From: a virus
IMG/VR virus record: IMGVR_UViG_3300032116_000148
Location: 1 to 64,000 of that record
DNA: 64,000 nucleotides
Reading direction: 5' to 3' (one strand)
The notes below the pieces were generated by a model, which ran no database searches, was not told the DNA's origin, and saw only the letters and a list, made by a program, of their open reading frames with translations. Every line of letters begins with the position of its first letter. The stretch's first letter is position 1. A program made the translations under genes and the position numbers. Below are positions 38,752-49,000 of the stretch, piece by piece.

Positions 38752-41403
38752 TTAGACTGATACGTTATATGAAAATGAGTTTGCAAAGTTTAGTTCTACC
38801 GCAAATTGGCCTGATCCCAAACTATAAGCTGAAGGCGGGAAGTAAGGGTTTCCTATCGGAGCAGATCCATAAGTATCCCATTCGAAAGTTGTTGTTGCAT
38901 TGATAACTGCAACCAACCCTAATGCTACATCTTCGGCAGTATCTCCAGGTGCGGCCGGATAAGAAACAGTGTAACTATAAACCGACATACTGTAGACAGC
39001 TCCTGCTGGAACATAAGTTCCAATTTCAAAAGTTTGAATTCTGTAAACACCTGAATATGGGATATTGCTTGTTTGAGTAAACGTTGGAAGAGCATTCAAC
39101 CTGCCTTCCCAAATATATTGATCACCTGTTGACCAAGGTGAAGGTGCGTACCATGTCACGGTGTTACCTGATCCCGCTGTAGAGACGAAGCTCGTACTGA
39201 TAGGACCGACGCTGGTAACTCCACTGCTCGTTATTGCCCAAGTTAATCCTTGGAAATAGGTAGAAGTACCAAAAGTGTTATTGGTTAGCGTTGCTCTGTA
39301 GTAAGCTGCAGTGTTCAATCCAGTGCTCGTTGAAACGCTGGTTCCGGCTAGAGATCTAGTCAAGTTAGAAACAGGAGTCCATGTCATCAAATCAGAGCTG
39401 GATTCCACTATCAAACTGTTAGGGCTAGCTGGAGCTTGTAGCTGAGAAAGAACGCTAAAGCCGGTTCCGTTTCCTGTTCCGCTGGTTCCTCCCGTGCCGC
39501 CTGTTCCGCTGGTTCCTCCAGTTGCAGCCGAGCAAGGATTACCCGCCGGTGCAGAAGTGACCAGGTAAGAAGCGCTAAAATTGAGGACGCCGTCCGTAGA
39601 TCCTTGATAATCTATGAAGCTTAATCTTCTCATGCTCTTATAGAAAGATCCAGGGTTGTTGGCATCGTTGACGTAGAAAGCCATAGCTACTCCGCTAGTA
39701 CTAGCACAGTAAAAAGAAGCCTTGACAGTTCCAGCGATAGGAACTGTAGAACAACTGCCCGATATATTGTGAGCACCTGCTGAATAGAAAGGCATTCCGT
39801 ATTCTGTACCTACTGCTGAAGAAGCCACTGATGAATTTTCAATGTCAGGGCTATGAGGAAATCCTGTGACAATGAGGCCTGCCTGGTAGTAATCCGGAGA
39901 TCCAGGACAAGGAACTGATCCAGGTATCGTGATATTGAAGACTGCGTCAACAGTAATCATATTGCCGACCCTCGTATATTTTGCTTTCTTTATTGAATAG
40001 AAGCTCGTACCGCTAGTTCCGAATGTTCCACTGATAGAACCTGCGTTGAAAACTTGCAGATTAGGTGTCCAAGAACCTTCTTCGTAATAGTCTAGAGAAT
40101 AAGGGTCGTTGGAAGGAACACCCGTTGATGGGAATGCCAGAGCCTGTGTTAATCTACCAGAAGTAGAAAGTCCGAACACCTCGGCTGAAGCATTGGTCTT
40201 GATAGAAATCAATTGCTGAGAAGCAGTTGCTCCTCTGACATCCAAACCGATGTTGTTAGTACCTGGCGTATTGATTGCGAAACTACGTCCAGAAGTTGTG
40301 ACTATTGATCTGCCTGAGAAGATAGAAATGTCTGAACTTGTTCCCGCATTTTTTATGTAAATAGATGCGTCTCCGGCCAAAGGTACTGCAGTAGGATCTG
40401 AGTTACCGAGAACGATGATTGCATCTCCCAGAGAACCACTAGTTCCTTTTTTCAACGTTAAGGCAGCTCCTGCGTATCCTGAAAGAGTTGATTGTTTTGC
40501 CCAAAGAGTGATATTACCTACGCTGTTATCAGCTCCGAAGATTCCTGAGCTGTAGTTAGTGATAGGATTGTAAGTCTCTATGAGAATGTTACGGCCTGCT
40601 CCTAAATATGCTCTTGAATCGAGAGAGTTTACGTTTATGCCGTTAGGATATGAACTAAAGATCGAAGAATTGTTGACCCTTTTCTGAGAAATCATCTCTA
40701 TCCCATCAGCTACGTCCAAAGTAATGTAACTCATATCAGCCACCACGTTAGTGTTGAACGTCGATGAGCCGTCGCCCTGTACTCTGGAGAGAATAATGTT
40801 TTTGCCTACTCCAAGATCTTTTGGAGCATGCACGAAAAGAGAACCGTTGTCAGTGTTAACATCATCGGCATAAATGTCAGAAATGTAGTCAACTGGTGTC
40901 CCTCCGATTCCTTGATCGTCAGCAGCTCCGAAAGGAGCTCCTCCGATTAAAACCGCCTGTTCGTTGCTAAGATCAGAAGTAGCAGTCGCTAAATCAGAAC
41001 TAGGCCTCAAATATCTAAATTTGTAGAGAGGTAGAGAAGTACTGATGCTAGTAGAAGAGCCGTCAATTTGATCCCAGATAGTACCTGTTCCAGTTAAGTC
41101 TATGCCGGTCGCCACCCAAGTGCTGCCGTTGTATTCATAAACCAAACCCGAACTCTCCAAAAAGAGATCACCTGTAATTAATCCTGTGGATGGAAAGCTA
41201 CCGCCTTCAAACCATTTAGTCCCTCTGACACCCTGAGGACCGATGACGCCTTGAGGGCCCGTAGGTCCAAAGGGGCCTTGCGGTCCTTGCGGGCCAGCCG
41301 GACCTCCTCCGTTCTGTAACAGCTGGTCAAAGTTGTAATTGACCTTGTCTGCCATCTGGGAGATGGTATCCGATGCGATGATTTCGTATATTGTGATAGC
41401 CAT
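38752..41403 (-). CDS. Collagen-like tail fibre protein
   Basis: 883 residues. The N-terminus ITIYEIIASDTISQMADKVN followed by YNFDQLL is a short attachment segment also seen in the 52123-52770 protein. Residues about 34-62 are Gly-X-Y repeats (GPQGPQGPFGPTGPQG), a triple helix. A long beta-rich shaft follows, then a domain with SYYSIKKAKYTRVGNMITVD-type strands, a Gly/Thr/Ser-rich linker of GTGGTSGTG units near 625-650, and a C-terminal beta domain. Likely a trimeric host-recognition fibre, with the tip domain the most variable. Confidence 0.75.
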   Translation of the reverse strand: MAITIYEIIASDTISQMADKVNYNFDQLLQNGGGPAGPQGPQGPFGPTGPQGVIGPQGVRGTKWFEGGSFPSTGLITGDLFLESSGLVYEYNGSTWVATGIDLTGTGTIWDQIDGSSTSISTSLPLYKFRYLRPSSDLATATSDLSNEQAVLIGGAPFGAADDQGIGGTPVDYISDIYADDVNTDNGSLFVHAPKDLGVGKNIILSRVQGDGSSTFNTNVVADMSYITLDVADGIEMISQKRVNNSSIFSSYPNGINVNSLDSRAYLGAGRNILIETYNPITNYSSGIFGADNSVGNITLWAKQSTLSGYAGAALTLKKGTSGSLGDAIIVLGNSDPTAVPLAGDASIYIKNAGTSSDISIFSGRSIVTTSGRSFAINTPGTNNIGLDVRGATASQQLISIKTNASAEVFGLSTSGRLTQALAFPSTGVPSNDPYSLDYYEEGSWTPNLQVFNAGSISGTFGTSGTSFYSIKKAKYTRVGNMITVDAVFNITIPGSVPCPGSPDYYQAGLIVTGFPHSPDIENSSVASSAVGTEYGMPFYSAGAHNISGSCSTVPIAGTVKASFYCASTSGVAMAFYVNDANNPGSFYKSMRRLSFIDYQGSTDGVLNFSASYLVTSAPAGNPCSAATGGTSGTGGTGGTSGTGNGTGFSVLSQLQAPASPNSLIVESSSDLMTWTPVSNLTRSLAGTSVSTSTGLNTAAYYRATLTNNTFGTSTYFQGLTWAITSSGVTSVGPISTSFVSTAGSGNTVTWYAPSPWSTGDQYIWEGRLNALPTFTQTSNIPYSGVYRIQTFEIGTYVPAGAVYSMSVYSYTVSYPAAPGDTAEDVALGLVAVINATTTFEWDTYGSAPIGNPYFPPSAYSLGSGQFAVELNFANSFSYNVSV

Positions 41404-41411
41404 CTATCTAG

Positions 41412-44400
41412 TTATTTCTTTGTTAGGTTAATGCTGACTCCTACCGATATCGAGTATCCTAGCTTCTTTCTATATATTGTCTCGAAATTAAGGCTGTCTG
41501 CTCTCTGATTTTGAATCCCGAAGTTCTTATTGATACTCAGGCCACCGTTGCTCTTTACGGAATTGTTGAGAGACATCCACGTAAAATCGTCAGTACCTCC
41601 AGCAGTTTCTTTCGTGTACAAATTAACAAAGTTGATTTTGTACAGAGGCAATACATTCTTTAAGATGTAAGAATCTATGAATTGGCTTAGATCAGTATGA
41701 GAGAAGCTCGTAAATTTCGGATTGACATAAGTGACAAAAGCATCGTAAACGTTCTGTCTAAAATATCTTATGAATCTTTCTTGCAGAGCTAAGAAGATGA
41801 TCAAGGAATTCTCAGGACCGTAGCTGGAAGTGAATTCTCCAGGTTCAAAGGTGTCTAAGATGACGGTCTGAGGAACTTTAAGATATTTAGAACCGAAGAA
41901 ACTCTTCTTTTCCAAAGATGAGAAAGTCCCTGGTATGAGTACCTTTTCAGTCTTAGTCAGATATGTGCTAAAATATCCAGGGTCCCATGCAGAAGCAAAT
42001 GCATAGAATCTATCTCTCTTGTCAATAGCAATCTCACCGATCAATGGATACAAGCTTCTGAAAGAAGTATCAGATGAAAGTTCCAGTATTGCTCCAGGGT
42101 TCGTAGCATTGACCTTGTGGAAGAAATAATTTCTGATCTGACCAAAATTTACATAGCTGAGGTCAAACTGGGTGTTTTTGTATCTACACAGATTGAAAAC
42201 GCTAGTCTTGTACGTGGTGACTCCGATGTTTTCAGTTATTTCTTGTATGTAAGGATCTTTGAATTTAAAGAGATCGACAAATTTAATGTTATAGTTACCA
42301 GACTGTCTATAGATCGGTAAGACTCCCGGCGTTTTAGCTACAGCCAGTTCATAACCGACCACGTCTTCTAAGTTGAAGACTGTAGGCTTGTTAGGATCTG
42401 GAACATATCTCAGATACGAAGCTTTCATATCTAAACTTCCGGCTGATAATTGCAGGAGAAACTCATCGTAGGAAAGTTGTCCCGTTTCACTTACTGTCTC
42501 GTAGATCACGTTAGGGTCACCTAAATTGATAGCATTATAAATGTTCGCAAAACTAGCTGCGTTCATTCTATTGACTAGAGCTTCGTAACCACCACCTACT
42601 ACACCGTAAAAGCCGTTCTTAAAGTCTTGAAGATTGGCTCCACCGATCGGAAGGTTGATATCGACACCGTTCTTTTTAACAGATAGAGCTAATAAGTTTC
42701 CGTTACTGAGAACTTGAGTAATTCCTGATATTTGATAAACGTCAGGAGCAACGTTAAAAGTTATATCTTTGAACGTACCTGCGCTGCCTTCTGTAATCTG
42801 TGTTAAGAATTGTGTGCCCACGCCTTTGATATTGTAGACAGATCCTATTGTTCCGGTGCTGGTCAGAGGATTGATCCAGCCTGTCATCAAGGTGGTAGAA
42901 TAAGTCGCAGGGTTGTAAGCAGTGACAGGAGACGGATAGAAGCCTGAAACAGCTGAAGCTATGTTAGGGTTATATGTCGTCAAGTTCGACCCGCTCACTG
43001 TAAATGTGCCTGATTGAATAATGCTCTGCAGATTATAGAGAAGAGTTCTATCAATGACGGTAGGATCTTGTCCTGGTTGTATCGAAGCATAATCCACTTT
43101 CAAGAAGATCATCATCGTGATAGTCTTCCACTTTTTATTTCTAACGACCTTAATCTGAAAGTTAGGTTTGTCAGATCTGGTAGTAGGAATGAGCATTGCT
43201 GCAAACTTGTAATCGTTGAATTCTCCGTTTCTGGTCGTCTGAATAGAGTCTGCATTGTAGTTAAGATCTACGCTGCTTTCTACTCTCTGCTTAGCTATGA
43301 CTTTAATTCCTCTAAAGAAAGCCTCTGAGAAATTTTGTGCATTTCCACCTTTGAGTCTAGCATATCTGATCTGCTTATCGAAATAAGCATAAGTCGGAGT
43401 AGGTGCAGTAAATGAGACTAGGTTATCAACTATAAAAAAGTTTGAGAAGTTATCGGTAGTGACGTTTTGAAAGTAGCCTAGAGTGCTTCCCGTATTATCG
43501 TCTGGCGTAAAGTTAAAATAACTCCATGACCCTAATAGAGCAGATTCTCCGAAATAAGAAGGGACCTGACCCAAATAATACCATTCATGAGAAAATGATA
43601 GAGCATCTTGCTTGTTAGAATAAGGTGAGGGCGAGAAGTTGTAGACTCCAAAAGCTTCTGAGAAGTTAAGTCTATAAGGTTTGTTTCTCACGTCTTTTCC
43701 ATATTCATCATAGACCCATTTGCAGACAGTAGGTACCGTTCTCGAGAAAGTCGATAGATTTTTGTTGAAATTTTCAAAAAGTCTATCGTATTCTGAAAGA
43801 ATGATAGTCTCTTCTTGATCACTGTTAGCAGTGTTTTCCAACACCGGCTGCAGCTTAGAGAATCCACCGTTCAGATAGAAATTCACGATGTTAGGGTAAG
43901 AACCTTGGTTAACAGGAAGCAAGAGAATTTGATTCGAGCTATTGACCAGTTTTACTCTCTGATTGTATTCATTGTACTCTTCTGCTAATTCACCTTCCTC
44001 GCTATACTGAGAGCTGTAAAAATCAAAATCGAAATCTCTGACAGGAAATATCGAAAGTCGGCCGAAGGGAACGTCATATAGATCATAGATCGATACACCG
44101 CCTGATCGGCTAGCTTTGATTCCATCTTCATCGAAGAAAGCTGAAACGTAAGTCTTGACGTTTTTAAACTCGACAGGGTTGCTGTTCCTATCAAAAACGG
44201 GTTCTTCTAAATAAAGCCCATATCCTAGACATTCAGCTTTCGCTCCGCTGTTTAGATCTGTATACTTTCCAGTTATCGTAGAACTCAAACTGATCGGAAT
44301 TCGTATCCTCGATTTTTCATAATCGCTTCCGCCTGTAAAATAGAATTTTGAGGTTATTCCGCCTGTGCTAGTCGTGACAGATCTCGGAAAAACAGTGAAT

Positions 44401-46022
44401 TCTGGAATTTCTCCTAGCGTAGAATCTAATTCGAAATTTAATCTGTTGAATCTAGAACCTGCAAATCTGGAATAAAAGACTACGGTGCCACCTTGAACTG
44501 CCGCATTAAAAAAGCGCTGCCCTTGCCCGTAGAAATTTAGAGCTGAAGCTATGGCTTTAGCAATATCAGCAGGCTGTCCCTGTCCATTAAAGAAGTATTG
44601 AAAACTCTTGCCTACAGAGTTAGGTCCTAAATTAGAATTGACGAGAGTTGCGTTACTCTCAATAGTAAGAGTAAAACCGCTTCCGTCATAAAAATTGATG
44701 GTATAGCCGATAGGAATTTCTCCTAAAATCTCCCAACTTACCGAAGACTTCGCCTTGCCTGGTAAGATAAGAGAATCGAAGAAGCCTTCTGAAGGAGTGT
44801 ACCCAGAGAAAGCTGCTACGTCGACTTTAGTGTCAGAAAGTCTTATTGAATTAGGATTCCACTGTGATCCTTTTTTCAATGAATGAACCTCGCTGTTCTT
44901 GTTTTTTACCACGAAGAATGAGCTGATGTTATTTACATTCGAAGGAGTAGGGATACCTGTCGTAGTATTTACGCTTTCAGGTTGAAAATAAAGAACTACT
45001 CCGTTAGGATTGTCCATTGAAAAATAAGCTCTTTTCTCTAAAGCATCTTTTTCGGGAAGAGCAGGCGTTTGAGTCTTCTCTGAAGCAGCATTTATGTAAA
45101 ACGATTCTCCATCTAATTTGAAGGTACCTTCTTGCACAAAATTTGCATACAGACCGAAATATCTGTTTATTGAAAAGTCTTCTGCGGTAGAATCAGAGAA
45201 TAAAAACTCAAAATTGAGTAGATTTGCGACCATTACGCCGTTTCTTTCAAATCCACTGCTAACAAAGTACTCTTCTTCAATGATAGACTTGTCTCTACCA
45301 AAAAACTGCTTATATAGAATTTCTCCTTTTTCGACAAACCTACCGTCTGAATAAGAAATTCCACGGTATTGAGTCATCTGATCCGGCTGCAAACTGACAA
45401 AGAGAGGAGACTCCGGAAATGTCTGCTGAGATCTGTAGTTTCTAACGTACTTGCCTACATCACTGGAATCAGTGAGATCAAACGATTTTATCAGAGTACA
45501 TGAATTGAAAACATTTTGAACGAAGTCCGTAGCCGTAGTAGCTGAGTCTAATCCAGCTAAAGGGTTGGTTTGACCTGCTAAATTAAAAGCAACTGGATCA
45601 TCGATTCTGAAGACTAAAAAATAGTCTGGAATTTGCTCTTCTAACCAAAGAGGAGCTAAGATGCCTAAGTCTTCGGTATATGCTTCTGATGAGATTGCTT
45701 GAGTCCCCGAAGCATAGAACATTTCATATTGCAGATCATATGTCGGTAGAACCGCAGTGTCGTCACTCTGCTGATTGAGACCAAACGCTACTTCTTTCGG
45801 AGTTTTTCGAGTCGCGTAAAAACTAGCGACGTCTTTGTCGTAAGATGATTTGGGATCTACTGGGATCGCCTTGTAAATAGAGTTAGAAAGTACTGAATTC
45901 GCGTCAAAGGACTCCAAGAAAATCTTGCCCGAGCTGTTCACTACTAGCTTTACGTTAGTAGTCAATTTCGGATTAGTTCTAATCAGCTGAAAAGAAGCCT
46001 TGTCTAAGATAGCTCCAGCCAT
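41412..46022 (-). CDS. Very large tail or baseplate structural protein (1536 residues)
   Basis: Among the largest proteins of the window. It is beta-rich with many aromatic residues and no low-complexity parts except short Gly/Ser turns. The N-terminus (FQLIRTNPKLTTNVKLVVNS) and PLWLEEQIPDYFLVFRIDDP are distinctive, but no family was recognised. An ATATATAGA element lies 20 bases before the ATG, so it is a late gene candidate. From its place after the gp6-gp25 cluster it is probably a baseplate wedge or fibre-network component. Confidence 0.6.
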   Translation of the reverse strand: MAGAILDKASFQLIRTNPKLTTNVKLVVNSSGKIFLESFDANSVLSNSIYKAIPVDPKSSYDKDVASFYATRKTPKEVAFGLNQQSDDTAVLPTYDLQYEMFYASGTQAISSEAYTEDLGILAPLWLEEQIPDYFLVFRIDDPVAFNLAGQTNPLAGLDSATTATDFVQNVFNSCTLIKSFDLTDSSDVGKYVRNYRSQQTFPESPLFVSLQPDQMTQYRGISYSDGRFVEKGEILYKQFFGRDKSIIEEEYFVSSGFERNGVMVANLLNFEFLFSDSTAEDFSINRYFGLYANFVQEGTFKLDGESFYINAASEKTQTPALPEKDALEKRAYFSMDNPNGVVLYFQPESVNTTTGIPTPSNVNNISSFFVVKNKNSEVHSLKKGSQWNPNSIRLSDTKVDVAAFSGYTPSEGFFDSLILPGKAKSSVSWEILGEIPIGYTINFYDGSGFTLTIESNATLVNSNLGPNSVGKSFQYFFNGQGQPADIAKAIASALNFYGQGQRFFNAAVQGGTVVFYSRFAGSRFNRLNFELDSTLGEIPEFTVFPRSVTTSTGGITSKFYFTGGSDYEKSRIRIPISLSSTITGKYTDLNSGAKAECLGYGLYLEEPVFDRNSNPVEFKNVKTYVSAFFDEDGIKASRSGGVSIYDLYDVPFGRLSIFPVRDFDFDFYSSQYSEEGELAEEYNEYNQRVKLVNSSNQILLLPVNQGSYPNIVNFYLNGGFSKLQPVLENTANSDQEETIILSEYDRLFENFNKNLSTFSRTVPTVCKWVYDEYGKDVRNKPYRLNFSEAFGVYNFSPSPYSNKQDALSFSHEWYYLGQVPSYFGESALLGSWSYFNFTPDDNTGSTLGYFQNVTTDNFSNFFIVDNLVSFTAPTPTYAYFDKQIRYARLKGGNAQNFSEAFFRGIKVIAKQRVESSVDLNYNADSIQTTRNGEFNDYKFAAMLIPTTRSDKPNFQIKVVRNKKWKTITMMIFLKVDYASIQPGQDPTVIDRTLLYNLQSIIQSGTFTVSGSNLTTYNPNIASAVSGFYPSPVTAYNPATYSTTLMTGWINPLTSTGTIGSVYNIKGVGTQFLTQITEGSAGTFKDITFNVAPDVYQISGITQVLSNGNLLALSVKKNGVDINLPIGGANLQDFKNGFYGVVGGGYEALVNRMNAASFANIYNAINLGDPNVIYETVSETGQLSYDEFLLQLSAGSLDMKASYLRYVPDPNKPTVFNLEDVVGYELAVAKTPGVLPIYRQSGNYNIKFVDLFKFKDPYIQEITENIGVTTYKTSVFNLCRYKNTQFDLSYVNFGQIRNYFFHKVNATNPGAILELSSDTSFRSLYPLIGEIAIDKRDRFYAFASAWDPGYFSTYLTKTEKVLIPGTFSSLEKKSFFGSKYLKVPQTVILDTFEPGEFTSSYGPENSLIIFLALQERFIRYFRQNVYDAFVTYVNPKFTSFSHTDLSQFIDSYILKNVLPLYKINFVNLYTKETAGGTDDFTWMSLNNSVKSNGGLSINKNFGIQNQRADSLNFETIYRKKLGYSISVGVSINLTKK
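41469..41477 (-). promoter_or_regulatory. ATATATAGA element upstream of the fibre gene
   Basis: The 9-mer lies inside the last codons of the 1536-residue gene, 65 bases before the ATG of the collagen-like fibre, on the minus strand. Confidence 0.35.
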
Positions 46023-46042
46023 GCACGCCTTTTATTTCTTGA

Positions 46043-46051
46043 TCTATATAT
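46043..46051 (-). promoter_or_regulatory. Candidate late promoter element ATATATAGA
   Basis: Minus-strand GGGAAATATATAGATC in the 53-base gap before the 1536-residue gene, 20 bases from its ATG. Confidence 0.5.
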
Positions 46052-46075
46052 TTCCCGTGCAGGGCAATGATCTTC

Positions 46076-49000
46076 TTATTGGAAATTCTGCGCAAATTGA
46101 TCACGAACCGTGAAATCACCTTCTACGCCGTAGACTCCTCTGCCGAGTCCACCGCCACCACCACCACCTCCTACGCTAGGAGCGATAGTTCTGATAGTGT
46201 TCTGCAGATCATAAAGAGCACCGGTTACGTCCACTCTAGGGATGAGATCTAGATTAAGGTTGTCTGGTGAGTATTTAGCCGAGATTTCAATATCGAAAGA
46301 AAAGACGTCTCCACCTTTAACATAGATGTCAACACCCATTGCTTTGGTATATTTAAGATTTGTAGTTCTTCCTGTAGGATCTCCGCCAATGTTTCCTATC
46401 CCTGTCGTTCCAGATCCGAAATAGTCAGTCATTCTGTATTGGAAACTGACCGGTATTTTAATAGAAGCTGTGGTACCCGCAGTGATAACTTTAACAGATG
46501 TCTGAGACTTGCCGTTCACTACTATCGAATCATGTTTGTCAGTCGATAAGAACATGTAAGCTCCGCAGCTTCTCTTTCCAAGAAAATACTGATCATTGCT
46601 ATCGAAGGCCATTTTAAGCCCTCTCTGATAATTGAAAGGAGCTAAGCCTGCTCCAGTATAAGAAGTACCACCACCACTTACGATTCCCAAAGAGCTATCA
46701 GTCAATGATGGGCTAGGAGTAATGTTAAAAGTTCCAGCAGTTCCCATTGCATTCATCTTTTCGTAAAGATATATTGACTGCTGCTTGCCTCTAGAATCAC
46801 TGTCTATCAAAGGAATGAATTTTGAGTGTCTGAATAGAGGCATTGCCACTTTTCTACCTAGAGTAGTTGAGCTAGGTTGAACTGCTGTACATGCAGAAAA
46901 TACGTCGATTGGCGTAGAATTGGCTCTAAGATCAGTTGAACTAGGGATTGTAGCACCGAGTCCTGATCCTGTACCGGTGTCATAAGTAGAAGTCTCATAG
47001 TAAGACTTGAGAGAATCTATACCTGCTGCGATGACCGGATGATTTACGTGTACTTCTAATACATCACCAGTTGCTGCTCCGCTGCCTGCATAACCACTGT
47101 CAGTTGTCGGCTTGAATGTAGAGCTTCCAGCATCCCAATAGAAGCCTCCGCCCCAGATGAACTGGGAAGAGTTTCCAGTAGTAGTGGCAGTGCTTCTAGT
47201 ATAGAAGTTTTCTGCTCCATCCAATTTATCGATTCTCGTTCCAGTAGGGTCAGTATAAGAGTAGAAATCTTGTTCTGCCGCTATATCCTTGTATCTAGCG
47301 TAAAGGAACTGTCCTTTCACCTGACATGATTGGAAAGGAGAAAGAGAATCGACGTTTCCGTATTTGTTGTTGGCAGGAACGTCAGGGTTAGTTAAGAGAA
47401 GAGGGACGATATCGTATCTTCTCACCGTATTATAATCGCTATCAGATGAATTATAAGTATTGTAGTTGTCTAAGTAACTGTAAATTGAAGCAGGTATGTT
47501 GGCAGATATGCCGTTTGTCGGATTTTCTGATTCAACTACCTGTCTGTCGCTGCTTCCCCATACTCTAGAAACAAGTTCAAGAGGAGTTTGAGTAGCATTT
47601 TTAATGTTGATGAAGAACGTCTTAGTCACAATGGCTCCCTTCTTAACGGTAAGTCCATTAACAGCATCTGTGTAGTAGCCTGCAAAAAGAGAATTCTTCT
47701 GGTTTCTAGCTATCGGCGTTTCTACTCCATTCTCATCCAAGAAAGTAAGCTGAATTTCAGCTTTAACTCCTGTTATCTGCTGTTGTAGCTGAATGATGAT
47801 ATTCTGTAGTTCGTTGATCTTTGTAAAGAGATCGATAGGCTGCTGAGTGCTACTAGCCACAAAACCTGAAGCGATGACGGATGCATCATGAGCAAAATAT
47901 CTTTCGCCTGAATAGAAAGAACTGGCCAAGTGAGTGTCTATCCCTTTTGCATTGATAGCCTCCTGTAATGTTACAGCAGCTACAGCATCTTGGTTCTGTT
48001 TGATGATGTCACTTAACGCATTGTTAGTGTTTATGTCCTCAGGAAAAGGAATAATCACGCTGTTAGAATAAGGAGAAGAAGCTGGATTGGATGGCCATCC
48101 TGCTTCAGAGATAGATTTAATTCTGATCTCTACTTGTTCACCTTTTTGAACCGGTATGTCTACCTGATTTATGTTGATGCTGTCAGCGTCTTGAGTAATG
48201 ACTGGATCCCACTCATACTGCTCTGTGGCAGCGTTATAAGTCCTAGGCCTGATAGAGCTATAGACTTGGTTCCAGTTAGAATATGCTCCAGTCGTAGAGA
48301 CTCCGTTATCCACGAAATCGAAAGTTTTGACAGGATTTGCTGCACCGTTCGTTGACAGATATCTGTATTCTAATAAGAATTGTACGACTTGTTGCGTTCC
48401 AGTTTCTGCAGAGACTCTAGGTTCAGGAATAGGGAAGAATCCTCTAATTCTGTATTTAGGGTCTGCTGAAATCAAACCAGTGTCTCTGACTCTTGCATCA
48501 ATTTCTTTGACTAGAGAGTTATAGAGATCGGCTTTAGTGCTTCTCTGTTGAACTAATCCTAACAAGTTGTTTCTATCAGCATCTCTTTCTACGTTATTCT
48601 GATAGTTTTTTGTAGCAATTTCTGCTCTTTTCTGAGTAATAGCATTGTCAAGTTCTTTTAACTCAGAACTGAGACTAGTCTTTTGCTTGCTCAAATCTTC
48701 AATGTTCTTAACGATAGTTTGATCAGTAACCTGTTGGTTAATCTGTACTACCTGGAAATCAGTTTCGACTAGAGAAGGTGCGTTAGGTTGTAAACCTTGT
48801 GCACTTGTAGGAAACTTGTCTATCGATAAAGACATGATGTAACGACCGAAATCAATGACAGCATTCTTGTAATATGTAGACAGAGGAATTACGGTTCCGT
48901 CGCCCTGTGTGAAAAGAAGATCGTTAGTATAAAATGCAGTGCCTGGAGACCAGTTCACTGAAGGTATTCTAGAATTTGGATCTACGGGTTTGATGAAGAC